64,000 nucleotides of DNA from a virus: the IMG/VR virus record IMGVR_UViG_3300020383_000007, positions 1-64,000 of that record. The stretch is one strand, 5' to 3'. Positions 35,401-44,500 of this stretch are shown in pieces. The notes beneath the pieces were generated by a model that worked only from the letters and a program-made list of their open reading frames with translations, did not search any database and was not told where the DNA came from. Positions within the stretch are counted from its first letter, which is position 1; each line of letters begins with the position of its first letter. Made by a program: the position numbers and the translations under genes.

Positions 35401-38400
35401 CAGTTTCAGCCGATAGATAACCACCGGTTTTCATGATCACTGCACGGAGTCTAGGTTCTGTCTCACCTTTAACGTAAACGTCTTTAGCGGACTTCTCTTT
35501 TTCCTTACCAAATAACAAGCCTGGTAAGAAACCACCGACTTTCTTCACCGCAGTAAAAATACCGCTTTGAATAGAACGTGCAGCATTCCAATATCCACCG
35601 AATAAACCTTTAGCGCCTTTACCAAGTAATGATGCACCACCCTTTAAGAAATCAGCAATGGGTCGTGTTTCTTTTCCTGAAAGGACATACAACTTACCCT
35701 GCTCTACATCTTCGGATGTAATTACAACATCCCCATCGGAATTTATAACGGCACCATCGATATCATCGAATGAATGTATCGGATCACCAGATTCGAGGTC
35801 ACTATATAACCCGCGCTTAAGGTCTCTAGCTAGGATGATGGGTTCTTCGACACCTTCAAGGTAGATATCCGCAACCGTACTACTTCCCGATTGCTTCTCT
35901 CTTTTATTGAATAACCCACCAAGTAGATTACCCGCACCTTGTCCAGCGCCTTTGAATAGACTACCAATACCGCTAAACGTTTTACCATAATAACCCATGA
36001 GGTTACTACCTACGCTAGCTGCACCAGAACGCAATGTATCGAAGGTCTTACCCAATACACCTCGGTTATCTTGAGCTGCTATGGCGCGTATCAACATTTC
36101 AGTCTTAACATCCAAATGTTGTTTCAGCTCATCCAACCATGGTCTAAATGGTTCATCAGTTGCACTATAGCGACCGCCTGACGATGGTTCACTATCACTA
36201 GGGTGTGGGAGTTCACCTGTTGGAGGCTCGTCGCCACCACCACCAAAGAAACGCGACTTCGCATTATTCAGCAATCGATTAAACGATGCTCTAAACCGAG
36301 CAGTACCCGCAAGCTCATCTACCTTATCTGGCGATATGTCCGAATCGTCTAACTGACCAACGACCTCATCCACCTCACCATTTGAGTTACCGAAATGCTC
36401 CGTTAGGTAAGAACGTAATTGCTCTACCTTACTACCGGCATTCTCTTTAAGGTCTGAAAATGAGTCTTGCATGGAAGCTCTAGCATCATCAAAACGACCT
36501 TTAGCTTCGTCCAGTTTAGGTTTGAACTTAGTGAACGTTTCCGATTGCTCTACGCGCTTACGTAGATCACCATAACGAGTCGATAAGTCGTCAACCTTCG
36601 GACTGAACTTAGTGTATATATCCGAACTTTCCACACGACCTTTAATGTCATCGAAACGATCAGATATACCACTCACGAGATCATCTTTAACGAAACCAGC
36701 TCGACGAGCGAGTTCACGACGACCCTCTTCAGTTTGCATGTGATCGTAGATGCTTTCGCTTAAATTAACCGCGTTTTCTTTAGCAGTATTTAGACTATCG
36801 AGAGCCTTATCCTTAGCATCTTGATATATCTCACCACGAGCATCTTTGTCAGACAAGATCTCCAATGCTTCGGAAGAGAAATCACTCAAAGCACCTAACC
36901 GTTTTTCTAACTCCTCGACGTACGGTTGGCCTTTAGCTTGTGCATCCTGATAAAGTCCTTGTATGTAAGCTTCACCATCTTCGGCTAACTTAACAACGTC
37001 GATACCGTTGTCCAATAAAAACTCATTGACATCACTCGAAACTTCATCAAACTTAGAACGCGCCTTACCAACGTAGCCTTGCAGTTTAGATCCCTCATAA
37101 CGCTCTGAGAGGTCGGCTCTTGCTTGATCCCACTTTCCCTTGGCTGAGTCGGTTAATCGACTTGCATCGCCTTTGAGTTCGTCTAACACTGATTCAGAAC
37201 TACGATAGCGACGGTAAGTACTCTCTACTTCACCGAGAGCTCTGTTTCCATACTCAGACGCCTTAGAACGTAGACCTTCGGTCTTATCTTTAGCTTTACT
37301 GAATAGGTTTCCAGCCATAGTACCTAATTTCTCACCCATGGAACCTTCGCTATTGGGATTATAGGTACTTTCACTAAAACCAACGTTAGGTTGTGGTTGA
37401 CCAACGTCTCTATCCCAAGGCGACGTCACCATCGATTTAAATGAACCTACCGCTCTGTCCCAAGGAGAACTACCGCTAGGACCAGTCCAAGTTGGTCGAT
37501 CCCAAGGGGAGCCGCCCGGTGGTGGTGTTCCGCCGCCTGATCCATCAGGTGGATCGCCATCAAAACGTTCTATAAGGAAATCGTAAATCCCTTCAATGAA
37601 CGCTTTAGACTCATCCATCGTTTCCCACAGTACTTGTAGGTAAGGTTCTACCCACTGTTTAGCACTATCCATCAGTTTGTCCCAACGTGAGACATCGACT
37701 TCAGGTTGTGGGGCGTATACAGGTTCACTGGACCCTACATCAGCGTTAGATATGTCATCTAGAACATTGCGCTGACTACCTTGGACTTCAGTACGTACAA
37801 CATTGCGATTGTCGTCTAGGTCTTTAAAGATGTCTCTTACAGTTTCAGAACGAGTTTCATGTAACCCATCCTTACCTGTATATTCAGACAACCCAGCACG
37901 CTCAAGGACTCCAGAGCCATAGGTACTCGCACTTCTAGCAATAACCTCTTTATAGTTAGGTACACCCCGCTTAGCATCACCATACACCTTAGATGCATCC
38001 TTACGGATTTCACTAGCCTTTCTGTCTTTCTTAAACTTACCATCTTCCATGTATTGGTTGTTGATAAGTTGTGTAACTTTATCGGCTTCATCGCTTGATA
38101 ACATATCGAGGTTATCAGCGTCGGCGTAATTTTCGATAGTAAACGCTTTGTTTTGGAAAACGTCTTTCTCAATCTGGTCTGCTAATTTAGCACGAGTCTC
38201 ATTATCGAGTTTACCTTCACCATCTAAAAGGTCGACTACTTTGTTAACCTTTTCAGTTAGACCTCGAACATCACCCGAATCGACAATCTTCTGACGAATG
38301 TCATCCTGTAATTGAGACTCTCTTACTACCTGTCCCTTATCGAAATCATAGACTTGTCGCTCTGCATCGCTTGATCCTGTGCGGATCATTTCAGCTTCAC

Positions 38401-39817
38401 GTAAGATTTCAGAAAGTAAGTTAGGGATAGTTTCGGTAATCGTCTTATCGGTAAGTTCCGTATACGTCGATACTTCTTCAGCTAACGTATCTGATGACAT
38501 CCCGAATCGGCCTTCCTCCGTATAACGAGGAATCATGTCAGCGATACGCTCTAATAACGCCAGTTCGCCTCTCTCTCGAAAACTGACCTTCTCACCCTCT
38601 AACTCTTTACGATCGATCTCCTTACGGAGCGACTCTACTCGAGCATCGACATTACCTGCAACTGATTGGGCTGCCCTATCTGTACCGCCTTGAGCAAGAT
38701 ATTCAAGGTCAGAACCTACTCTAGCTAAGGTATCGTTATCCTTAGTAAAGCGACCGATAAGTTTACCGATTTTACCAGCAGCCCAATTACCACCCTCACT
38801 ACCTACAAGGTTACCTGCTAGGTCTAACGGGTCAACACCATCCCCTGCCATATCCATCGTTTCGGCAGTTTCAGTAATGTTATCCGCTATCGATTGGGTA
38901 AAGTCGCTGACCTTACCTTTTATATTCTCAAATAGGTTACCAGTGAAATCTTGACTAAAGCCATATAGGCTATCGCCGATCTTACCTAGGGTTTTATCCC
39001 TAAGCATTTCACGTACCCGCTCAGAACCACGCATCTTAAGAAATTCAGGCAGGGCTGTATTCTTACGAATATCAACCAATGACTGACCTGACTCTTCAGC
39101 ATATTCCTTTAATAGCGAGTATTGGTCTTTAGCGACGAAGTATTGACGGAATTGAAGTTCTAAAGATTTCTTTTGGAACTTCGATGCAATATCTTCTTGA
39201 TAACCCACGACACGACCAATAGCTTCTTGGATGTGTTCAAGCTGGCTCTTATTGTCCAGATGACGCGCATCTTCTAAAGCACGGTCGGTCTGCTTCTCCG
39301 TTTGTTCCTCTACGTCATCCTGAGCTTTCTGCTCTTGTTGCGTTTGGAATATTTCACCTAACGTCGTTTGGATTTCATTTTCTTGAGGATCATAAGCTTC
39401 ACCACGACTATCGTCTGGATCTTCTTTAGTCCAACTATCAAGTTTATCATCCAACCACTTAGGGATATAAGGAGAAGCCTTTTCTCTTACTTTTCTCCCG
39501 ATCTTTTTAGCATCTTTAGCCGCAGGTCTGAGTCGATCTTTTGCGGTATCGTATAGATCCTCGGCAGCATCGGCAGCATCAGTTACGCCTTGATACGCAC
39601 TACCATAACCTTTCGGTAATGCATTATCTAACAGTTTCTTTTGTGTGCTGCGACTTATTGCCGACTGCTTGATGCCGTCAGCAAACCCACGACTTGCTCG
39701 ATCGACGGGCGATCGGTCGGAGGGGTCTGATTCGGGATCATCAAAATCGAGATCGGGGAGATCCAGATCATCATCTAAATCATCATCTAGATCGAGGTCA
39801 TGGTCTTCGTTAGCCAT
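32456..39817 (-). CDS. Giant tape measure-like virion protein
   Basis: AAGGAG precedes the ATG at 39817, so the protein has 2453 residues; nine extra upstream codons are unlikely to be used. It starts with a Leu/Asp repeat region. Helical coiled-coil segments run to about residue 1250, broken at about 750-805 by a Gly/Pro-rich linker with three SPWDR copies. Two related domains of about 70 residues begin near 1315 and 1445. A hydrophobic block at about 1740-1795 (LWALGTAAVSILGAPVALAV) could cross a membrane. A C-terminal motif (ERLRASASRQDNPR) recurs near 1986 and 2296. Length, coiled coils and hydrophobic centre fit a tape measure that sets tail length and enters the host envelope. From memory, phiKZ has a similar gene next to its virion polymerase genes. 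Confidence 0.7.
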   Translation of the reverse strand: MANEDHDLDLDDDLDDDLDLPDLDFDDPESDPSDRSPVDRASRGFADGIKQSAISRSTQKKLLDNALPKGYGSAYQGVTDAADAAEDLYDTAKDRLRPAAKDAKKIGRKVREKASPYIPKWLDDKLDSWTKEDPDDSRGEAYDPQENEIQTTLGEIFQTQQEQKAQDDVEEQTEKQTDRALEDARHLDNKSQLEHIQEAIGRVVGYQEDIASKFQKKSLELQFRQYFVAKDQYSLLKEYAEESGQSLVDIRKNTALPEFLKMRGSERVREMLRDKTLGKIGDSLYGFSQDFTGNLFENIKGKVSDFTQSIADNITETAETMDMAGDGVDPLDLAGNLVGSEGGNWAAGKIGKLIGRFTKDNDTLARVGSDLEYLAQGGTDRAAQSVAGNVDARVESLRKEIDRKELEGEKVSFRERGELALLERIADMIPRYTEEGRFGMSSDTLAEEVSTYTELTDKTITETIPNLLSEILREAEMIRTGSSDAERQVYDFDKGQVVRESQLQDDIRQKIVDSGDVRGLTEKVNKVVDLLDGEGKLDNETRAKLADQIEKDVFQNKAFTIENYADADNLDMLSSDEADKVTQLINNQYMEDGKFKKDRKASEIRKDASKVYGDAKRGVPNYKEVIARSASTYGSGVLERAGLSEYTGKDGLHETRSETVRDIFKDLDDNRNVVRTEVQGSQRNVLDDISNADVGSSEPVYAPQPEVDVSRWDKLMDSAKQWVEPYLQVLWETMDESKAFIEGIYDFLIERFDGDPPDGSGGGTPPPGGSPWDRPTWTGPSGSSPWDRAVGSFKSMVTSPWDRDVGQPQPNVGFSESTYNPNSEGSMGEKLGTMAGNLFSKAKDKTEGLRSKASEYGNRALGEVESTYRRYRSSESVLDELKGDASRLTDSAKGKWDQARADLSERYEGSKLQGYVGKARSKFDEVSSDVNEFLLDNGIDVVKLAEDGEAYIQGLYQDAQAKGQPYVEELEKRLGALSDFSSEALEILSDKDARGEIYQDAKDKALDSLNTAKENAVNLSESIYDHMQTEEGRRELARRAGFVKDDLVSGISDRFDDIKGRVESSDIYTKFSPKVDDLSTRYGDLRKRVEQSETFTKFKPKLDEAKGRFDDARASMQDSFSDLKENAGSKVEQLRSYLTEHFGNSNGEVDEVVGQLDDSDISPDKVDELAGTARFRASFNRLLNNAKSRFFGGGGDEPPTGELPHPSDSEPSSGGRYSATDEPFRPWLDELKQHLDVKTEMLIRAIAAQDNRGVLGKTFDTLRSGAASVGSNLMGYYGKTFSGIGSLFKGAGQGAGNLLGGLFNKREKQSGSSTVADIYLEGVEEPIILARDLKRGLYSDLESGDPIHSFDDIDGAVINSDGDVVITSEDVEQGKLYVLSGKETRPIADFLKGGASLLGKGAKGLFGGYWNAARSIQSGIFTAVKKVGGFLPGLLFGKEKEKSAKDVYVKGETEPRLRAVIMKTGGYLSAETEEPIRTIQDIDGEVLDLDGNVVLSHEDIKKGLVDSRGKPLDLSTGKSNGLVQHAMNLTRKGLDMTVGLTKGVFKASKSVVKGIGGAVGGLFGGMFGGKLKGENAEKLLSDSEQQTQLLTEIRDLINERVNPPDKFFDQDDDGLRDGGWRSKLYGDKSKDDAEGKDGKDKGEFADKGNSILSKLGGLFGLGGGDGGDDGNDYSYVDVGGDGDNDKDRDKNRNNKNNKPKTKLGKLWQGVKNVGSRVGGALGLNAIGGGLKTAGSFLWNNVIRSGTSWAIRGLWALGTAAVSILGAPVALAVGAAVAIGAGAYFLYKWADQADLDDVNRARYTQYGADLENDEHVGMMYKLENFFQDYVVMPKDQPPKLEGVDPEDLLDEIDLDPEEDEEQIERFYQWLNDRFKPVYLSWIAAGQPYMEDFDVEDMEDQLEVKEKIEVMKRSKFEDGPDSPYRKMTSPYKEDSGVVGFSQVDRVYNEVMELLESQLEDEGEGESTDTSTAEAQTEKTEHTKEELMAMTPAERLRASASRQDNPRIKRKMLDAANRLEKRQGSKGTTLAGMAIAANGEGPIELQLQEGQVAELPDASLVNDAVGKTRIVTYGLQSTDETEKVQHLLELERVVKPMMQISNGKATFKGSRVKLFNEYASMFGRDPESDKDRTIWTEWFTKRFIPVLATYMSKMSAMKGSFYSPMSLKGQGPYEVASNMRSAVNGSQMSVWTVFAPPWPDYKLSDNSAQVREFLNELLTRKDQSSQADVQKSRPDFGKDETEELGRLGGQKADGYQTDAALFADFESPGSKPNEPNDTQGDTQRVEGDQESDGGLDPRGAADRLRAAAERQTNPRAKQMMLRKANELERGVYGSQYAKPTAVDDERDERAAVARQVLDRDARRQERSVAAAAAQNQVHNTKLTENTNRMVSILNQSVGVQKTMVDQLSQISSYLRDSTGAAKKDESQSKDKKDNKPKQRQNTTGNGDVKPAVNMNR

Positions 39818-39849
39818 AGACGATCTCCTTTGTGAAAAATACAATTTGT

Positions 39850-39853
39850 CATA
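39850..39853 (-). promoter_or_regulatory. TATG motif in divergent tape-measure/polymerase gap
   Basis: The 56-base gap between divergent genes holds GCTATGAC on the minus strand, 33 bases before the tape-measure start. No equally clear motif faces the polymerase gene. Confidence 0.25.
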
Positions 39854-39873
39854 GCATTTAAAGTGAGGACGCT

Positions 39874-41511
39874 ATGAGTATAGAGCGCTTACCCTTTAAC
39901 ATTAGTTTGTTAAAGTTAACTCCAGGACAGATACGTTTATTAAAACCGATCACGAGTTTAGATACCGTAGATGCCCCCGGTTCAAGTGACTTTCATTCTG
40001 AAGGTCTTTTTTCAACTGAAATATTTGGGCGTGTAGGTGAAGACGCACGTGATGAGACCTTCGCTTATATACCACTTAAGACTAAGATACTTCATCCAAT
40101 TGTTTATCAACGGCTTGAGCGTTTGAAGCGTCTATATGCTGGGATATTATCAGGCAAAACCTATGCGGTTTGGGATGATAAAGAAAAAGACTTTGTGCAA
40201 AGTACTGAGGTGGAAGGAAAAACTGGTTTCCACTTCTTCATGTCTAAGTGGAAAGATATTGTCTTTAAGAAAGGCGATAGTGAGATACGTAACCAACGAA
40301 TCGACTTGATCAATAAGTATCGAGAGGAAGCGGTCATCAGCGACGTACTTGTTATGCCTGCTGGGTTACGGGATGCTGAGATAGATGCTATCGGTCGAAC
40401 TCAAGAAGATGAGATCAACACACACTACCGTCGATTGATTGGTATTGTAAACACCATTGGTGATGGTAATAAGAATGATGGACCCATCCTTGATAATGCT
40501 CGGTACTCACTACAGATGACGTTTAATGAAATCTACTTTACCATTGAGAAAATGTTAAGTGGTAAGAAAGGTTTCATTCAGAACAAATATGGTTCACGTC
40601 GAATCATGAATGGTACTCGTAACGTTATATCGGCGATGGAGTTGTCACCACCTGACTTAGATGAGTCTAACTTCCCTGAAGCAGACGATACAGTAGTGGG
40701 TCTATTCCAGTGTTCAAGAGGCGCACTCCCAATCACCATCAATCGTTTGATGAACAATATTCTGCAACCGGCTTTTGGTGATGAGGAAGGTCAGGTAAAA
40801 CTTATCGATCGAAAAACACTTCGTTCTGAGTTCGTTAATGTGTCTGCACAAACGTTTGACCGTTGGACTACTACTGAGGGTTTAGAAGCAGTTATCTCAT
40901 CTCAAGAAATGACTGAGGCCCGTGCTAAACCTGTGGTTGTGGAAGATCGCTATTTAGCTTTGGTGTATAAACCTAAAGATCGTAAAGTGTTTAAGGTATT
41001 CTACGACATCGATGAGCTACCTGATGACTTTGATAAAGATGACGTATATCCAATCACATTACATGAAATGATTTATTTGTGTAACTATAGTGGTTGGAAT
41101 GATTTACGCATCCAATCAACTCGTTATCCGGTGACCGGTGAAGAGAGTTCTTATCTATCGCGTGTCTTTGTACGAACCACAGTTAAGAGTGAAGAACGTG
41201 TCGAGTTGAACTCTAACTGGGAAGATCAAGAACCCAGTAAAGAGAATACAGCTTACGTTTATCCCGTATTCGAACCTGAGTCTTATATCGATTCTCAAAT
41301 GGTTCATAGCTATCGCTTGGGTGGACTCGGTGGTGACTTCGACGGTGATACGGTATCGGGTAACATCATTTATACAAAAGAAGCAAAAGAAGAAGTTGAT
41401 AAGTATCTCAACTCAAGAGAAGCCCACGTAGATCCATCAGGGGGACTGCGTGCGTCTGCCTCGATTGATACGATTCAGCTTGTTATGCACAATATGACTG
41501 GAGACGCGTGA
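39874..41511 (+). CDS. Phage RNA polymerase beta-prime subunit, N-terminal part
   Basis: This 545-residue protein carries the metal-binding catalytic motif of multisubunit polymerases, GGDFDGD, with D488, D490 and D492 corresponding to the NADFDGD Asp triad of bacterial beta-prime. The upstream MNGTRNVISAMELSPP region resembles the beta-prime stretch before the active site. The protein ends about 55 residues after the motif, so the rest of beta-prime must come from another gene outside this window. In phiKZ-like phages such subunits form an injected virion polymerase or a late-gene polymerase; the neighbouring head and tape-measure genes favour the virion form. GAGG precedes the ATG. It is coupled to the beta gene by TGATG. 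Confidence 0.9.
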   Translation: MSIERLPFNISLLKLTPGQIRLLKPITSLDTVDAPGSSDFHSEGLFSTEIFGRVGEDARDETFAYIPLKTKILHPIVYQRLERLKRLYAGILSGKTYAVWDDKEKDFVQSTEVEGKTGFHFFMSKWKDIVFKKGDSEIRNQRIDLINKYREEAVISDVLVMPAGLRDAEIDAIGRTQEDEINTHYRRLIGIVNTIGDGNKNDGPILDNARYSLQMTFNEIYFTIEKMLSGKKGFIQNKYGSRRIMNGTRNVISAMELSPPDLDESNFPEADDTVVGLFQCSRGALPITINRLMNNILQPAFGDEEGQVKLIDRKTLRSEFVNVSAQTFDRWTTTEGLEAVISSQEMTEARAKPVVVEDRYLALVYKPKDRKVFKVFYDIDELPDDFDKDDVYPITLHEMIYLCNYSGWNDLRIQSTRYPVTGEESSYLSRVFVRTTVKSEERVELNSNWEDQEPSKENTAYVYPVFEPESYIDSQMVHSYRLGGLGGDFDGDTVSGNIIYTKEAKEEVDKYLNSREAHVDPSGGLRASASIDTIQLVMHNMTGDA

Positions 41512-44500
41512 TGGTTGTTTATCCAACTTTCTATCGCAAACACGGTATTTGGAAATCTCAGGATGTCGCTAGCCCAAGCGTTAGCGACTACTCTGAATTG
41601 GTTATGCCAAAAGAAAGTATCCTTCATTATCTTACTTTTGAAGATTCTTCTATTGGTCCAGATCCAAATGATCCGTTCTTTGTGAATTCAGATAACCGAG
41701 TATTGGTAGAGCATGTGACTCAACATATCAAACCGATCGGTAATCCAAAACCCAATAAAGGCGTAACAGAAGAACGCCTTAAACGCGACTACCATCGTCG
41801 TTATCGTAAGATGCGTCCACTTAACGATTTCTCTCGTTCATTGAGAGATGAGAAAACACTTATCGTTGAGAACTACGCTGGGTTAAGTGACTTGTATATT
41901 TACATGCGTTCTGTTTATGGTCTTTACTATCGCAACTACAACATTTTAAACACATTGTTTAAAGTAGTCAATGATCGTTGTAAAGATAATGAACGTCAAC
42001 ACTTTATTCCAGTAACGTTACCGCGTCGTTTACCTTCACTACAAATGTTGAAGAAAGCATCGGGTGAATATTCAAAGATACCACGCGACCTACTGACTGT
42101 ATTCTCACAACCACAATACTTGATGGTTCTTGAGATTTTCAAATGGTTAGGTGAAGATAGACAATATTCTACTTTGTCAAACATCGATCCTCAGAATTAT
42201 GATAAGGTTAACTTCATTTGGATGGAGTCTGGTAAGTTTGTCGTATTCAATTTGGGTAAAGTCTTAGAGGTTACCCAAAACGAAGTTGGGGAAGATGACG
42301 AAGATGTAGGATCTAGTAAACTACAGCGTCTATTCCTACGTATGCTCATTTCTTTATTTGAACTTAGAAACGCTGGTGTCAAAACAAGTGTTAATGAGGG
42401 TGAGGAAGAAAAGCCGGAGGATTCTGATGAGGTTGAGGGTGTCTCGGTTAAAGGTAAATCGGAAGCGCAGGTTGATGAGGAGAAGATTGAGAAGGATATC
42501 GAGAAGTTAAGTGAGATATCTGATCGAGAAGTTCCCGAAGAAGAATTAACCTTTGATGATATTCCAGGCGACGTTAAAGATCCGACTGACTCATTAACCC
42601 AACGCATTCAACAGTTGGCAGAAGAAGGTGGTTTATCTCCCGCTCAAGTTCGTCGTTATGAAAAGATCATTGAGAAGACACGCAATATACCTAACCCCTA
42701 TGGCGATGGTAAATTGTTAGACTTCTCTAAGATTACAGACGAAGATTTACAACTGTCAGAGGAAGAGATAAAACTTCCCGATGTGGCTGGTGTAACCGAT
42801 GAGTCAATGACCGAATCGACACTTAAAGCGTTTGATAGTAAATACCTAAATGAAGTATTGAAGAAAGACATCGTTAATTGCGCGATGGATATTCAGCGTG
42901 CAGGTGTAACGGTTTTAGCTTACGATGTGGAAGAAGTTAAAGACGCTGCTAACGATTATCAAGTCGTCACTATGCAGTTGTCACCTGTTGATGGTGAGAC
43001 GTCTACCATCCGGTTTAAGGTTCCTAATGTTAAAGAAAATGGCGAGTTCGTTTCTAACAACGTTAAGTATCGTCTACGTAAGCAGAGGGCCGATAAACCC
43101 ATCCGTAAAGTTTCGCCGTCGACCGTGTCGTTAACGTCTTACTACGCTAAAGTGTTTGTTGATCGTTCTGAAAAGTCAGTGGTGAACTATCCACGCTGGA
43201 TCATTAAACAGACGCTTGGTTTGTCTGAACAAGAGAATCCAGTCGTAACCGGAACTCGATTGGTTAATTGTTTCGACAATACTGTACGACTTCCTCGCAT
43301 ATACACCATTATGTCTGAACGCTTCCGAGAGTTCACTGTTAATGGTCAATATCGTTTGTTTTTCGACTACAATAAACGTACCGAAGAGTTTGGTGAAGAT
43401 TTCATCAAACAACACGAGCAGGAAGGATTCGTCGTTGCGGGCGTTAGTCTAGAACGTGGTAAGGCACCTATCTTGGTTGATGAGAATAATGTATTCTACA
43501 TCAAGAAAGGCGACCAATTGGATATCCTAGGTCCTATCGAAACGATCTTGGGTCTCGATCCAAGTAAAGCACCGGTTGAGATTGCAGAGTTCCGTCTATT
43601 CTCTAAAACTATACCTGTGGCTATGGTGTTAGGTTTCCGTTTTGGTCTAAGTCGCCTCATGTCTTTGTTAGGCGTACAACCACGTCGAGTACCTGTTGGT
43701 TCTCAAGTGAACATGTCTGACAATGAGTTCGGCATTCGCTTTGCTGATGAAACTTTGGTATTGACTAAAGACGACCCTAAAGCACAACTCATCTTAGCGG
43801 GATTTAATCGTTACCATAAAACCATTGCTCGATATAACGTTGACAGTTTTGATGATCCTGAGATCTATGAAAATGTCTTAGAGGACAATGGTCTTCGCGT
43901 TGGCTTCATTCGAGAGCTTGAGCTTGCAATGGATATGTTTGTCGATCCTATCACTCGTGACTTACTTGAGCAGATGGGTGAACCTACCGCATTGGACCGT
44001 CTTCTCATTCGTGCTTGTGAATTGTTAACGATTGATTGGCATCCAGATGAGACAGATATGGAAGCAATGCGTATTCGTGGATACGAACGTATGGCTGGTG
44101 CTGTGTTCTCAGAAATCACGCGAGGCGTCCGGCGCTATCGTTCTCGTGGTGTAGGTAGTAAAGCTAAGATCGAGATTAACCCTGAAGCCGTATGGCAGGT
44201 CATCAACCAAGATCCTAGTATTTCTCAAGTCGAAGAATCTAACCCGATTCAAAACTTGAAAGAAAAGGAATTGGTGACTTACATGGGTACGGGTGGCCGT
44301 AGTACACGAAGTATGGTTAAACATACTCGTCGCTATCACCCATCTGACATGGGTGTAATCAGTGAGGCTACACCAGACTCAGGTGCGGTGGGTGTTAATA
44401 CTTACCTGACAGCAAATCCACAGTTTGCTAACTTGCGTGGTTTAACCAACAAATATGAGTCGGGTAAAACGGGTGCGGCATCAATGTTGAGTACGTCTGC

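Noticed and set aside
41508-41510. GTG start for the beta gene
   Set aside because: The ATG at 41511 overlaps the previous stop as TGATG and has GGAG at better spacing.
42197-42607. Ser-rich minus-strand open frame of 136 codons
   Set aside because: It is the antisense image of the Asp/Glu-rich insert in the polymerase beta gene; Ser/Phe composition follows from that.
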